From Pseudothauera nasutitermitis (GTDB lineage Bacteria > Pseudomonadota > Gammaproteobacteria > Burkholderiales > Rhodocyclaceae), in contig NZ_SSOC01000002.1 in NCBI RefSeq assembly GCF_004801295.1, positions 62,001-126,000 of the forward strand: DNA of 64,000 bases. The letters run 5' to 3'. Numbering within the stretch: position 1 is the stretch's first letter; each line of letters opens with the position of its first letter. Both the position numbers and the translations under genes were made by a program. The notes under the pieces are model-generated. The model was not told the origin of the DNA and made no database searches. It was given only the letters and a program-made list of their open reading frames with translations. Positions 54,467-63,520 of this stretch are shown piece after piece.

Positions 54467-54970
54467 TTGAGCACCGCTGCGCCGCCCGACGGCTTCTCCA
54501 CCCTGTACCGCGACCACCATCGCTGGCTGCACGGCTGGCTTCGCCGCAAGCTCAATTGCACCGAGCAGGCCGCCGATCTGGCGCAGGACACCTTCGTCCG
54601 CCTGCTTTCCAGGCCCGAGCCGGAAGGCTTGCGCGAACCGCGCGCCTACCTCGCCACCATCGCCCACGGACTCGTCGTCAACCACTGGCGGCGCAAGGCG
54701 CTGGAACAGGCCTATCTGGAAGAACTGGCCAGCCGTCCGGAAGTGCTGGCGCCCTCGCCGGAAGAGCGCCGCCTGGTGGTCGAGGCGCTGGAGGAAATCG
54801 CCCGCCTGCTCGACGGGCTGCCCGCGCGGGTGCGCGAGATCTTCCTGCTCTCGCAACTCGACGGGCTGACCTATGCGGCCATCGGCGAACGCCTGGGCGT
54901 CAGCATCAACGTGGTACAGAAGGCCATGGTGCGCGCCACCGCGCATTGCTACAGGGCGCTGTACCGGTGA
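54467..54970 (+). CDS. FecI-type ECF sigma factor 2
   Basis: A 167-residue FecI-like sigma factor: [34 protein letters not shown] and LPARVREIFLLSQLDGLTYAAIGERLGVSINVVQKAM. TTG at 54467 is chosen because GGAGG lies 5-6 nt upstream. It is followed by its FecR (43 nt) and receptor. Confidence 0.92.
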   Translation: MSTAAPPDGFSTLYRDHHRWLHGWLRRKLNCTEQAADLAQDTFVRLLSRPEPEGLREPRAYLATIAHGLVVNHWRRKALEQAYLEELASRPEVLAPSPEERRLVVEALEEIARLLDGLPARVREIFLLSQLDGLTYAAIGERLGVSINVVQKAMVRATAHCYRALYR

Positions 54971-55013
54971 GCCGCCTGCGTTTCCGCGTACATTCCGCGC
55001 CCTGCCGCCCGCG

Positions 55014-56030
55014 ATGAGCCCGCCCGCCGCCTCCCTGCGCCAGCCGCTGCCCGCCATGCAGCAGGACGATGGCCGCCCGCTGGCCGACGGGATCATCGAT
55101 CAGGCCATCCACTGGTACGTGCTGCGCGCTTCCGGGGAGATGTCGCCGGATGACGAGACGGCGCTGCAAAGCTGGTGCGCGGCCCATCCCGATCACGCAC
55201 TGGCCTGGGCGCGTCTGCATCACATGGGCGAGCATCTGCGCCGTGGCCCGGACCTGCCGTCCGACCTCGCGCGCGGCACGCTGGCGCGCCTGGGACGCAC
55301 AGGCCGCAGGCGCGCGCTGGGGCATCTGCTGTGGATCGGCGCCGCTGGTTCGCTGCTGTGGCTGGGGCGCGATCCACTGCGCGATGCCGTGCTGCCCGCG
55401 CAGTTTCATACCGCCGTCGGAGAGCGCCGTGTGGTCACGCTGGCCGATGGCACCCTGCTGCGCCTCAACACCGCGACTTCGGTCGATGTGCGCTACGACC
55501 AGGACGCCCGCCGCATCCTGCTGCGCGAGGGGGAGATCGAAGTCACCACGGCCGCCGATCCGGCCGGACGCCCGCTCTGGGTCGAGGCGCGCGATGCGCG
55601 GCTGATGCCCGTGGGCACGCGTTTCAGCGTGCTGCAGGCGCCTGCGCACACGCATCTCGCGGTGCGCGAGGGCGCCGTGGATGTCCGCATGCGCGACGAT
55701 GCCGTGGAACGCATCGCCGCCGGGCAGCAGGCCCGTTTCACCCAAGCCGGCGAGATCACCACGGCGGCGCTCGACGACAGCCGCCAGGCCTGGGTGGACG
55801 GCATGCTGGTGGCGGTCAATCGTCGCCTCGACCGCCTGCTGATCGACCTGTCGCGGCACCGTCCGGGGCATCTGCGCTGGAGTCCGGAAGTGGCCGCCTT
55901 GCGTGTGACCGGCACCTGGCCGCTGGACGGAGACCGGCCGACCGACGCGGTGCTGGAATCGCTCGAACGCCGGCTGCCGATCCGCGTGCGCTACCTGACC
56001 CGTTACTGGGTTTCCGTGGAAGCCCGCTGA
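55014..56030 (+). CDS. FecR-type sigma regulator 2
   Basis: A 338-residue FecR: DUF4880 (IHWYVLRASGEMSPDDETALQSWCAAHPDHALAW), membrane helix near 100-115 (ALGHLLWIGAAGSLLWLG), periplasmic FecR domain (RVVTLADGTLLRLNTATSVDVRY; PVGTRFSVLQAPAHTHLAVREGAVDV). Partner of sigma factor 2 and receptor 2. Confidence 0.9.
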   Translation: MSPPAASLRQPLPAMQQDDGRPLADGIIDQAIHWYVLRASGEMSPDDETALQSWCAAHPDHALAWARLHHMGEHLRRGPDLPSDLARGTLARLGRTGRRRALGHLLWIGAAGSLLWLGRDPLRDAVLPAQFHTAVGERRVVTLADGTLLRLNTATSVDVRYDQDARRILLREGEIEVTTAADPAGRPLWVEARDARLMPVGTRFSVLQAPAHTHLAVREGAVDVRMRDDAVERIAAGQQARFTQAGEITTAALDDSRQAWVDGMLVAVNRRLDRLLIDLSRHRPGHLRWSPEVAALRVTGTWPLDGDRPTDAVLESLERRLPIRVRYLTRYWVSVEAR

Positions 56031-56064
56031 GCCTGGCGGGGATTTTCAAAAAAAAAACGGCAGG

Positions 56065-56114
56065 TTTTTCGTTTTCGTTGGGCATAGGGATCGGAAGCCG
56101 CGCGCAACGCGCGG
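56065..56114 (+). promoter_or_regulatory. Conserved receptor leader 2: T-tract/CGTT element plus hairpin
   Basis: TTTTTCGTTTTCGTTGGG (56065-56082), then a CCGCGCG-CAA-CGCGCGG hairpin (56098-56114), 81 nt upstream of the receptor. It corresponds to the receptor 1 leader in both sequence and layout, and both end with AGGAACGCC before the start. Hence a likely FecI-type promoter with a leader stem. Confidence 0.5.
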
Positions 56115-56145
56115 ACATGCTCTGCAACCGACCACTAGGAACGCC

Positions 56146-58584
56146 ATGAAATCGACCGTACGCTCCCGTCCGCCGCGCCCGCGCGCGGCGGCCCCGCTTT
56201 CCCGCGCATTGCTGCTCGCCTTCCTCGGCAGTGCGGCCGTGCTGGCCATGCCGCCCGCCCAGGCGCAGGCCGCCGATGAAGTCGCGGTCCGCCAGTTCGA
56301 CATCGCCGGCAGCGATCTCGATACCGCGCTGGGGCGTTTCGGCCGCCAGAGCGGCACGCAGATCGCCGTGAATGCGGAGGTCACCGCTGGTTTGAGCAGC
56401 CCCGGCGTGCGCGGCACCTTCACCGTGGCCGAGGGCCTGCGCCGGCTGCTTGCCGGCACCGGGCTGGAAGCCGTGCGCGACGCCAGCGGGGAATACACTC
56501 TGCGCAAGGCGCCGCCCGCTGCCGGCAGTACGCCGAAAACGCTGAGTGCCGTGCAGGTCACCGCCAACCAGCTCGGCGAGATTTCCGAGCACACCGGCAG
56601 CTACACCCCCGGTGCCATCGCCACCGCCACCCGGCTGGTGCTCACCCCGCGCGAGACGCCGCAGTCGATCAGTGTGGTGACCCGCCAGGAGATGGATGAC
56701 TTCAACCTCACCACCATCGACAAGGTCATGGCGCACACGCCGGGGGTGAGCATCATCACCTACGACAGCGAGCGCACCGAATTCCACGTACGCGGCTTCG
56801 GCGTGCAGAACTTCCAGTACGACGGCATCCCGATGGAGCGCGATTCGTCCTACTCCGCGGGCAACACGCTCAGCGACATGGCGATCTACGACCGCGTGGA
56901 AGTGCTCAAGGGCGCCACCGGCCTGCTCACCGGCAGCGGCGAGCCCGGCGCGACGATCAACCTGATCCGCAAGAAGCCCACGCGCGACTTCCAGGGCCAC
57001 GCGACGCTGGGTGCGGGCTCGTGGAACAACTACCGCGGCGAACTCGATTTCAGCGGCGCGCTGAACGAGGCCGGCAGCCTGCGCGGCCGGGTGGTGGTGG
57101 CCCAGCAGGACAAGCATTCCCACCTGGACGGCTACCAGCGCCGGACCTCGGTGTTCTACGGCGTCCTGGAAGCCGACCTGACGCCCGGCACCCTGCTGAC
57201 CGTGGGCGTGGACTACCAGGACAACGACCCCAAGGGCTCGACCTGGGGCGGCATCCCGATCTACGACAGCAACGGCAATTTCAACAAGCGTTCGCGTTCC
57301 TTCAACAGCGGCACCAGATGGAGCAGCTGGGCGCAATACACCCGCACGGCATTCGCCACGCTGGAACACTACTTCGACAACGACTGGGTGGCCAAGCTGC
57401 AGCTCAACCACCAGATCAACGGTTACGATGCTCCGCTCGGCTCAGCCGGTGGCGGGAATCCGGACCCGGCGGACGGCAGCGGCACCTCGCTGTGGCTCGG
57501 CCAATACAAGGGCAAGACGCGCGCCAACGCGGCGGACTTCTATGCCAGCGGTCCGTTCGAACTGCTCGGCCGCAAGCACGAGCTGGTGCTCGGCGGCAGC
57601 ATCAGCGAACGCACCTGGACCAACAAGAGCGACGGTCCGAACGTGGGATATCCGACCAGCATTGCGGACTACTACGGCTGGAACGGCCGCATTCCGGAAC
57701 CGGACTGGAACGACCCCGCCGCGTGGCACGGTGAAAACCGCGAAACCACACGGGAAAACGGCCTCTACACCACCGCCCGCTGGAACCTGCGCGACAACCT
57801 CAAACTCATCACCGGCGCGCGCCTGTCCAACTACAAGCGCGAATCCATGCGCGAATCCGGCGTGCTCGTGCCGTACCTCGGCGCGGTGTACGACATCAAC
57901 GACACCTATTCCGTGTACGGCAGCTACACCAGCATCTTCAAGCCGCAGTCCGCGCGCGACGAGTCCGGCAGCACGCTCGATCCGCAGGAAGGCAACAACT
58001 ACGAACTGGGTGTGAAAGGCGCCTTCTTCGGCGGCCGCCTGAACGCCAGCGCCGCCGTGTTCCGCCTCGAGCAGGACAACTACGCCGAGGAAACCGGCAA
58101 CCTGACCCCCGATGGCGGCACCGCCTACCGCGCCATCAACGGCGTGCGCACCAAGGGCTACGAGCTGGAAATGTCCGGGCAGTTGAACGAGTTCTGGAGC
58201 CTCCACGCCGGCTTCACCCACAAGGTGGCCCGGCAACAGGGCGAGAAGGTCTCCACGCTCACCCCGGAAAACCAGTTTTCCCTGTTCACCACCTACAAGC
58301 CGGGCGGCCGCAACGGCCGGCTCACGCTCGGCGGCGGCGCGCGCTGGCAGGACAAGACCTGGGGCGACGTGTACAACCCGGCCGTCGGCACGGTCAAGCA
58401 TACGGTGGATGACTACTGGCTGGTCGACGCCATGGCCAACTGGCGCTTCAGCGACAAGCTCAGCGCGTCGCTCAACATCAGCAATCTGTTCGACAAGAAG
58501 TACTACACCATCTTCAACTGGTACAGCACCTACACTTGGGGCGAGCCGCGCAGCGTCAACCTGTCGGTCAAATACACCTTCTGA
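56146..58584 (+). CDS. TonB-dependent siderophore receptor (FecA-like transducer), intact
   Basis: An 812-residue outer-membrane receptor. Signal peptide (about 1-42), STN signalling domain (about 48-125: FDIAGSDLDTALGRFGRQSGTQIAVNAEV), plug (about 150-260: RETPQSISVVTRQEMDDFN; VEVLKGATGLLTGSGEPGATINLIRKKP), 22-strand barrel ending SVNLSVKYTF. The STN domain would signal to FecR2. The ligand cannot be told; the FhuE/FpvA-like layout suggests a hydroxamate or related siderophore. Confidence 0.93.
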   Translation: MKSTVRSRPPRPRAAAPLSRALLLAFLGSAAVLAMPPAQAQAADEVAVRQFDIAGSDLDTALGRFGRQSGTQIAVNAEVTAGLSSPGVRGTFTVAEGLRRLLAGTGLEAVRDASGEYTLRKAPPAAGSTPKTLSAVQVTANQLGEISEHTGSYTPGAIATATRLVLTPRETPQSISVVTRQEMDDFNLTTIDKVMAHTPGVSIITYDSERTEFHVRGFGVQNFQYDGIPMERDSSYSAGNTLSDMAIYDRVEVLKGATGLLTGSGEPGATINLIRKKPTRDFQGHATLGAGSWNNYRGELDFSGALNEAGSLRGRVVVAQQDKHSHLDGYQRRTSVFYGVLEADLTPGTLLTVGVDYQDNDPKGSTWGGIPIYDSNGNFNKRSRSFNSGTRWSSWAQYTRTAFATLEHYFDNDWVAKLQLNHQINGYDAPLGSAGGGNPDPADGSGTSLWLGQYKGKTRANAADFYASGPFELLGRKHELVLGGSISERTWTNKSDGPNVGYPTSIADYYGWNGRIPEPDWNDPAAWHGENRETTRENGLYTTARWNLRDNLKLITGARLSNYKRESMRESGVLVPYLGAVYDINDTYSVYGSYTSIFKPQSARDESGSTLDPQEGNNYELGVKGAFFGGRLNASAAVFRLEQDNYAEETGNLTPDGGTAYRAINGVRTKGYELEMSGQLNEFWSLHAGFTHKVARQQGEKVSTLTPENQFSLFTTYKPGGRNGRLTLGGGARWQDKTWGDVYNPAVGTVKHTVDDYWLVDAMANWRFSDKLSASLNISNLFDKKYYTIFNWYSTYTWGEPRSVNLSVKYTF

Positions 58585-58637
58585 GGACATGCCGGCGGCG
58601 GCCAGGGGCGGCTGCCGGTATTTCACCCGATGGACAT

Positions 58638-58665
58638 GGAAAAGCGCCCTTGCAGGCGCTTTTCC
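58638..58665. terminator. Bidirectional terminator between receptor 2 and the GGDEF gene
   Basis: GGAAAAGCGCC (58638-58648) pairs with GGCGCTTTTCC (58655-58665) around CTTGCA; the T/A-rich outer pairs help termination in both directions. Confidence 0.8.
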
Positions 58666-58682
58666 CCATCTGCCCGGCGTGT

Positions 58683-60359
58683 TCAGTTGAGCGAGGCGAT
58701 GCTGCACTTGCCCCGCTTCTTCACCGCATACATGGCCAGATCGGCCTGATGCAGCACGGCTTCCGCGCTCAGGCCGCAGCCCGCCCGGTAGAACGCCATG
58801 CCGATGCTGGCGCGCACGGTGACGGTATGCCCTTCCAGATCCATCGGCTCGCACAGCGCGGCCAGCGTCTTCTCGGCCACCTGGCGGGCTTCCGCGTCGG
58901 CATGCAGGCCTTCCAGCACCATGACGAATTCGTCGCCGGCCAGACGCACCACCAGATCGGAACGGCGCGATACCGACAGCAGGCGCTGCGCCACTTCCTT
59001 GAGCAGTTCGTCGCCGATGTCGTGGCCCAGATCGTCGTTGATCTTCTTGAAACCGTCCAGATCGATGAACAGCAGGCCGATCAGGCCGCCTGTGCGGTCC
59101 GCGCGCGCCATCGCGCGCGGCAGCGAAGCCGACAGCCGGCGGCGGTTGGGCAGGTCGGTAAGCGCGTCGTGGGTGGCCTCGCGTTCCAGCAACTGCTCGA
59201 TGCGCTTCTGCTCGGAGATGTCGGTGATGAAGCCGACGAACATCACCAGATCGTCCAGGCGCAGTTCCCCCACCGCCAGGCGGATCGGGAAGATGGAACC
59301 GTCCTTGCGCATTGCGGTGGTCTCGCGTCCTATGCCGATCACCCGCTTCGGCCCGCCGGAAAGATAGTTGGCCAGGTACTGGTCGTGTGCGGAGCGCTGC
59401 GGATCGGGCATCAGCATCTTGATGTTGCGGCCGATCAGTTCGCTCTGCTCCCAGCCGAACAGGCGTTCCACCGACGGGTTCACCGAGACGATGATGCCGC
59501 GGCGGTCGATGGTGATGATGCCGTCCACCGCGGTATCGAACACCGCCTTCTGGCGCGCCTCGCTCAGATGCAACTGCTTGTAGAGCATGCGGAAGCGCAG
59601 GGACAGGTTGACGGCCAGCACGATGCCGCCGAGCACCACGGTGACGATGGTGATGCCGATGATCAGATCGGTGTCGAGGCTGTGTTCGTGGCCGGCCACC
59701 TCTTCGCCGATGAAACGCGCCGCGTTCATCGCCACGTAGTGCATGGAGGCCACCGCCACCCCCATCGCGGTACCGCTGAGCGCGATGGTGCCGCCGTTGC
59801 CCAGGTAGCGGCTCTGATGCAGGCCGAAGCGCAGCCACAGGGCCAGCCAGGCCAGCACCACCGAAACGACGATGGAGATGGCGAACCAGAGCGGATCGAA
59901 ACGCAGCATGGGCGCCATCTGCATCGCCCCCATGCCGCTGTAGTGCATGGCGCCGATGCCGGCGCCCATCAGCACGCCGCCGACCATCAGCTGATTGGGG
60001 CTCACGCTGTCCTTGGCGAGCATTTCCAGCGCGATCCACGAGGCCAGGATCGCCGGCACCACCGACAGGGCGGTCAGGAAGGGGTCGTAACTCACCGGCG
60101 TGCACAGCTTGAAAGCCAGCATGCCGATGAAGTGCATCGACCAGATGCCCGCACCCAGCGCCAGCGAACCGGTGGCGATCGCCATCTGGCGGAACAGCGC
60201 GGTGTGGCTGTCGCGCGCGATGCCGGCGATCTGCATGGCGATGCAGGAAACGAGGATGGCGATGAGCACCGACAGGGCCACCAGGCCGTAGTGGTACTCC
60301 CCCATCATCAACAGCGCGGGATCGCCATTCGCCCAGAAAAAACGTTCCAGCTCCAGCAT
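58683..60359 (-). CDS. MHYT-PAS-GGDEF diguanylate cyclase-like membrane protein
   Basis: A 558-residue protein. The MHYT sensor has MHFIGM, MHYSGM and MHYVAM repeats among seven helices (about 1-240), thought to bind copper or gas. A PAS domain (about 265-380: VFDTAVDGIITIDRRGIIVSVNPSVERLFGW) and a GGDEF domain (about 400-558) follow; the active loop reads AGDEF (LAGDEFVMVLEG) rather than GGDEF, which many active enzymes also have. It would make c-di-GMP. ATG 60359 has GAAGGGG upstream; the track start at 60389 adds 10 residues. Confidence 0.88.
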   Translation of the reverse strand: MLELERFFWANGDPALLMMGEYHYGLVALSVLIAILVSCIAMQIAGIARDSHTALFRQMAIATGSLALGAGIWSMHFIGMLAFKLCTPVSYDPFLTALSVVPAILASWIALEMLAKDSVSPNQLMVGGVLMGAGIGAMHYSGMGAMQMAPMLRFDPLWFAISIVVSVVLAWLALWLRFGLHQSRYLGNGGTIALSGTAMGVAVASMHYVAMNAARFIGEEVAGHEHSLDTDLIIGITIVTVVLGGIVLAVNLSLRFRMLYKQLHLSEARQKAVFDTAVDGIITIDRRGIIVSVNPSVERLFGWEQSELIGRNIKMLMPDPQRSAHDQYLANYLSGGPKRVIGIGRETTAMRKDGSIFPIRLAVGELRLDDLVMFVGFITDISEQKRIEQLLEREATHDALTDLPNRRRLSASLPRAMARADRTGGLIGLLFIDLDGFKKINDDLGHDIGDELLKEVAQRLLSVSRRSDLVVRLAGDEFVMVLEGLHADAEARQVAEKTLAALCEPMDLEGHTVTVRASIGMAFYRAGCGLSAEAVLHQADLAMYAVKKRGKCSIASLN

Positions 60360-60389
60360 CGGCAACCCCTTCCATGGTGGACTTGTCAT

Positions 60390-60732
60390 GCATGGCAGTG
60401 CTGAAAAAACGTGTTTTCCTGCGATGCGCGATCGATATTATAGGAACGCCTCAGGGCATGTCATCGGCCTTTGACAGGCGGGAATTTCCTTGTTTGATGG
60501 GAGTTCCCGGCCGGCCTATCACCGAAGACATAGGTCTCGCCACGTGCCGGAATCCGTCGGGAGGGAGGTATGCGAGAGCATTCGTGGTGGAAGGACTCGC
60601 GGGCCGGAATCGAGTAATCTGCCCTGGCCCGACAGGCCCGGAGAGCGCAGCATCGAGCATCATTCCGTCCTTGGCCCGCGCATCCGCGCGTGCGGACAAG
60701 GTCCTTTTGCCGTATCGACAAGGAGGTACTCC
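60390..60732. other. Intergenic region upstream of the FMN reductase
   Basis: About 340 bp with no long gene. A 15-codon ORF (60570-60617, MREHSWWKDSRAGIE) has a strong GGGAGGGAGG upstream of its ATG; this may be a small peptide or chance. No known riboswitch pattern was recognised. Confidence 0.35.
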
Positions 60733-61287
60733 ATGGCTTCGATTCAGCTACTCGGCATTGCCGGCAGCCTGCGCCGCGCATCCACCAACCGCGGGCTGCT
60801 GCGTGCCGCCCAGGCCGGCCTGCCCGAAGGCGCCAGCCTGCAGATCGCCGAACTGGGCGACATCCCGTTCTACAACCAGGACATCGCCGAGAAGCCCGAG
60901 GCAGTCCGCCGCGTACTCGCGCAGATCGGCGCGGCCGACGCACTGGTGCTGGCCGCCACCGAGTACAACTACTCGCTGGCGCCGGCACTGAAGAACATCC
61001 TGGACTGGGCCTCGCGCGAGCCGGACAACGCGCTGCTCGCCGGCAAGCCGGTCGCCATTCTGGGCGCCGGCGGGGGCATGGGCAGTTCGCGCGCGCAGTA
61101 TCACCTGCGCCAGGTCTGCGTGTTCCTGGACCTGCGGCCGCTGAACAAGCCGGAGGTTTTCGCCAATGCCTTCAGCGGCAGTTTCGACGGCGAAGGCAAT
61201 CTGACCGACGAGCGGCTCATCAAGCTGATCGGCGAACAGATGAGTGCCCTGGTGGGCAAGGTCCGTCAGCCCGGCAACGCGGGCTGA
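60733..61287 (+). CDS. NADPH-dependent FMN reductase-family protein
   Basis: A 184-residue flavodoxin-fold reductase: LLGIAGSLRRASTNRGLLRA (FMN phosphate loop, about 6-25), ATEYNYSLAPALKNILDWASR (about 75-95) and GGGMGSSRAQYHLRQ. Similar to chromate/quinone and azo-reductase-like NADPH:FMN reductases. AAGGAGG upstream of ATG 60733 fixes the start. Confidence 0.88.
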   Translation: MASIQLLGIAGSLRRASTNRGLLRAAQAGLPEGASLQIAELGDIPFYNQDIAEKPEAVRRVLAQIGAADALVLAATEYNYSLAPALKNILDWASREPDNALLAGKPVAILGAGGGMGSSRAQYHLRQVCVFLDLRPLNKPEVFANAFSGSFDGEGNLTDERLIKLIGEQMSALVGKVRQPGNAG

Positions 61288-61294
61288 AGCAACA

Positions 61295-61322
61295 CGGCCC
61301 GGCGCCATTCAGCACCGGGCCG
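61295..61322. terminator. Hairpin between the FMN reductase and azurin genes
   Basis: CGGCCCGG (61295-61302) pairs with CCGGGCCG (61315-61322) in the convergent gap. No T-tract. Confidence 0.5.
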
Positions 61323-61383
61323 CGCATGCTCGCTCATCCCCGCGCACCGTCGAGCGGCCACGCGGGGATGCCTGGCGAATGCC

Positions 61384-61827
61384 TCAGAACTTCAGCGTGC
61401 CCTTCATCACGCCCCAGTGGCCGGGGAAGGAGCAGAAGAAGGTGTAGTCCGTGCCGGCGGTGAGCTTGGCGACGTCGAAGGTCACGGAATCGGATTCACC
61501 GGCGCCGATCACCTTGGTGTGGGCGATCACGCGGGTGTCGCCCGCCTTCACATAGTCCTGCGCCGCGCCGGCGGCCATCCCCTCGGTCGCCGCGTCCTTG
61601 AGGTCGGCGGTCTTCACCAGCACCCAGTTGTGGCCCATGACGTTCTTGCCCAGCTTGCCGACGTGCTTCAGGTGCACGGTGAACTGCTTGCAGCTCTTGT
61701 CGACGGTGATTTCCTTGACGTTGAACTGCATCGCATCGTTGCCCTCCACGGTGACTTCGCAGGTGGCCGCCCAGACCGGCGCAGCGCAGAAGAACAGAGC
61801 GGCGGCCAGGATTCCTTTCATTTTCAT
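61384..61827 (-). CDS. Azurin
   Basis: A 147-residue periplasmic blue copper protein. Signal peptide 1-19 (ending PVWA), mature part starting [14 protein letters not shown]. Copper ligands: His in MGHNWV (His46), and Cys, His and Met in [12 protein letters not shown] (Cys112, His117, Met121). Cys3-Cys26 disulfide is present. It carries electrons for respiration or denitrification. ATG 61827 follows a GGAAAGAAG site. Confidence 0.96.
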   Translation of the reverse strand: MKMKGILAAALFFCAAPVWAATCEVTVEGNDAMQFNVKEITVDKSCKQFTVHLKHVGKLGKNVMGHNWVLVKTADLKDAATEGMAAGAAQDYVKAGDTRVIAHTKVIGAGESDSVTFDVAKLTAGTDYTFFCSFPGHWGVMKGTLKF

Positions 61828-61956
61828 TGCTTCTTTCCTTGTCAGGATGATGGACAGGAATATTCTAGAACCTGTGTGGCCCGGCATGCCAGACGCCGTT
61901 GCGCGCCGGAGGGCGGGTGGCCGCTGTAGCCATTCATTCGAACTCCGCACTACAAT

Positions 61957-61975
61957 AGGAACGATTATCAATCCT
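61957..61975. promoter_or_regulatory. Fur-box-like site upstream of fecI-like gene 3
   Basis: AGGAACGATTATCAATCCT; on the minus strand its core TGATAATC is intact and 11 of 19 positions match the Fur consensus. It lies between the divergent azurin and sigma factor 3 genes, 29 nt upstream of the latter. Confidence 0.45.
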
Positions 61976-62003
61976 ATCAAATTCCGGCGTATTCGTCCCG
62001 CAC

Positions 62004-62501
62004 ATGTCCGCCCACGACACCTTTCCTGACGTGCAGGCCCTCTACCGTGAGCACCACGGCTGGTTGCACGGCTGGCTGCGCCGCAGGCTGGGCGACTCCT
62101 GCACCGCCGCCGATCTGGCCCAGGACACTTTCCTGCGCCTGCTCGCCGGACGGCGGGAACGCCGCATCGAAGAGCCGCGCGCCCTGCTCACCCACATCGC
62201 CAAATGCCTGGTGGTCGACCACTGGCGGCGCCAGGAAGTGGAGCGCGCGTATCTGGAAATCCTGGCCCGCCGGCCCGAACCGCAGGCGCCTTCGCCCGAG
62301 ACGCGCATGCTGGTGATCGAGGCCATCGTGCGCGTCGATGCCATGCTTGCCGGGCTGCCCGCGCGCAGCCGCGAGATCTTCCTGCTGGCACAGCTGGAGG
62401 GGCTGACGCTGCAGCAGATCGCCGAGCGCACCGGCGTCCCCGTGATCACCGTGCGCCGGCACATCCAGAAAGCGCTGCTGGCCTGCATGGCCGTACTGTA
62501 G
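62004..62501 (+). CDS. FecI-type ECF sigma factor 3
   Basis: A 165-residue FecI-like sigma factor: [69 protein letters not shown]. It is followed by FecR3 but by no TonB receptor inside the window. Confidence 0.92.
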   Translation: MSAHDTFPDVQALYREHHGWLHGWLRRRLGDSCTAADLAQDTFLRLLAGRRERRIEEPRALLTHIAKCLVVDHWRRQEVERAYLEILARRPEPQAPSPETRMLVIEAIVRVDAMLAGLPARSREIFLLAQLEGLTLQQIAERTGVPVITVRRHIQKALLACMAVL

Positions 62502-62512
62502 GCAGACCTGCG

Positions 62513-63475
62513 ATGAGCCCTCCGCCGCAACCGGATTTCGCGCTGCTCAAGGAAGCGGCCGACTGGGCCACCACGCTGCATTTCGGCACCCCCTCGAGTG
62601 CGGAGCACGACGCCTTCGAGCGCTGGCGCGGGCAAAGTCCCCAGCACGAGGCTGCCTGGGCGCGCGCGCAGAGCGTGCTCTCCGCCTTCGGACAACTCGA
62701 CGGCGACACGGGCAAAGGCACGCTGCACGCCCTGGAGCGCATGCGCGGCCGCCGGCGCAGCCTGCGCGTGCTGGGGGCGCTGCTGCTCGCGGCACCGGCC
62801 GGGTGGCTGGCCTGGAACCAGGCGCCGTGGCGGGAATGGAGTGCCGACCTCGCCACCGTGACCGGCGAACGCAGAACCTGGATGCTGCCGGACGATTCGC
62901 GCCTGGTGCTGAATACCGCCAGCGCGGTCAACATCGCCTATGGCGAGGCCGAGCGGCGCATCGTCCTGGTCGAAGGCGAAATCCTCGTCACCACGCACGC
63001 CGACCCGTCCCCGGTGTTCCGCCCGTTCATCGTGGAGACCGCGCAAGGCCAGATCCGCGCGCTGGGCACGCGCTTCGGCGTGCGCCGCGTGGACGACGAC
63101 AGGACGCGCGTCAGCGTCTTCGAGCACGCCGTGGAAATACAGCCGCTGGACGGCCCGCCGCGCATCCTGCAAGCCGGCGAACAGGCCGACTTCGACGCTT
63201 TCGGCGTGCGGGCCGGCAAGCCGGTCGATGCCGGCGCCGCGCTCTGGGAGCACGGTATGCTGGTGGCACGCAACATGCGTCTGGCGGAGGTGGTCGCCGA
63301 ACTGGGCCGCCACCGCCGCGGCATCCTGCGCTGCGACCCGGCCGTGGCCGATCTGCGCGTGTCCGGTTCCATCTCCCTGGGCGACAGCGATGCCGCCCTG
63401 GCGCTGCTGGCGCAGACCATGCCGCTGCGCGTGGCGCGCATCACCCCGTACTGGATCACCGTCGCGCCGCGCTGA
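62513..63475 (+). CDS. FecR-type sigma regulator 3
   Basis: A 320-residue FecR: DUF4880 (DWATTLHFGTPSSAEHDAFERWRGQSPQHEAAWARAQ), membrane helix near 82-100 (RSLRVLGALLLAAPAGWLAW), periplasmic FecR domain (TWMLPDDSRLVLNTASAVNIAY; ALGTRFGVRRVDDDRTRVSVFEHAVEI). The next gene, MerR-type, is convergent, so its receptor must lie elsewhere or have been lost. Confidence 0.9.
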   Translation: MSPPPQPDFALLKEAADWATTLHFGTPSSAEHDAFERWRGQSPQHEAAWARAQSVLSAFGQLDGDTGKGTLHALERMRGRRRSLRVLGALLLAAPAGWLAWNQAPWREWSADLATVTGERRTWMLPDDSRLVLNTASAVNIAYGEAERRIVLVEGEILVTTHADPSPVFRPFIVETAQGQIRALGTRFGVRRVDDDRTRVSVFEHAVEIQPLDGPPRILQAGEQADFDAFGVRAGKPVDAGAALWEHGMLVARNMRLAEVVAELGRHRRGILRCDPAVADLRVSGSISLGDSDAALALLAQTMPLRVARITPYWITVAPR

Positions 63476-63520
63476 GCGCACGGACACGCCAGCTTCCCGC
63501 TGGCCAAAAAGGGCCCGGTG

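Noticed and set aside
51661-56057. A-runs of 8 and 10 bases upstream of both TonB receptors
   Set aside because: They look alike, but their distance from the T-tract element differs (19 and 7 nt), so they are not treated as part of the shared element.
60390-60732. c-di-GMP riboswitch near the GGDEF gene
   Set aside because: No GEMM consensus features could be aligned to this gap.
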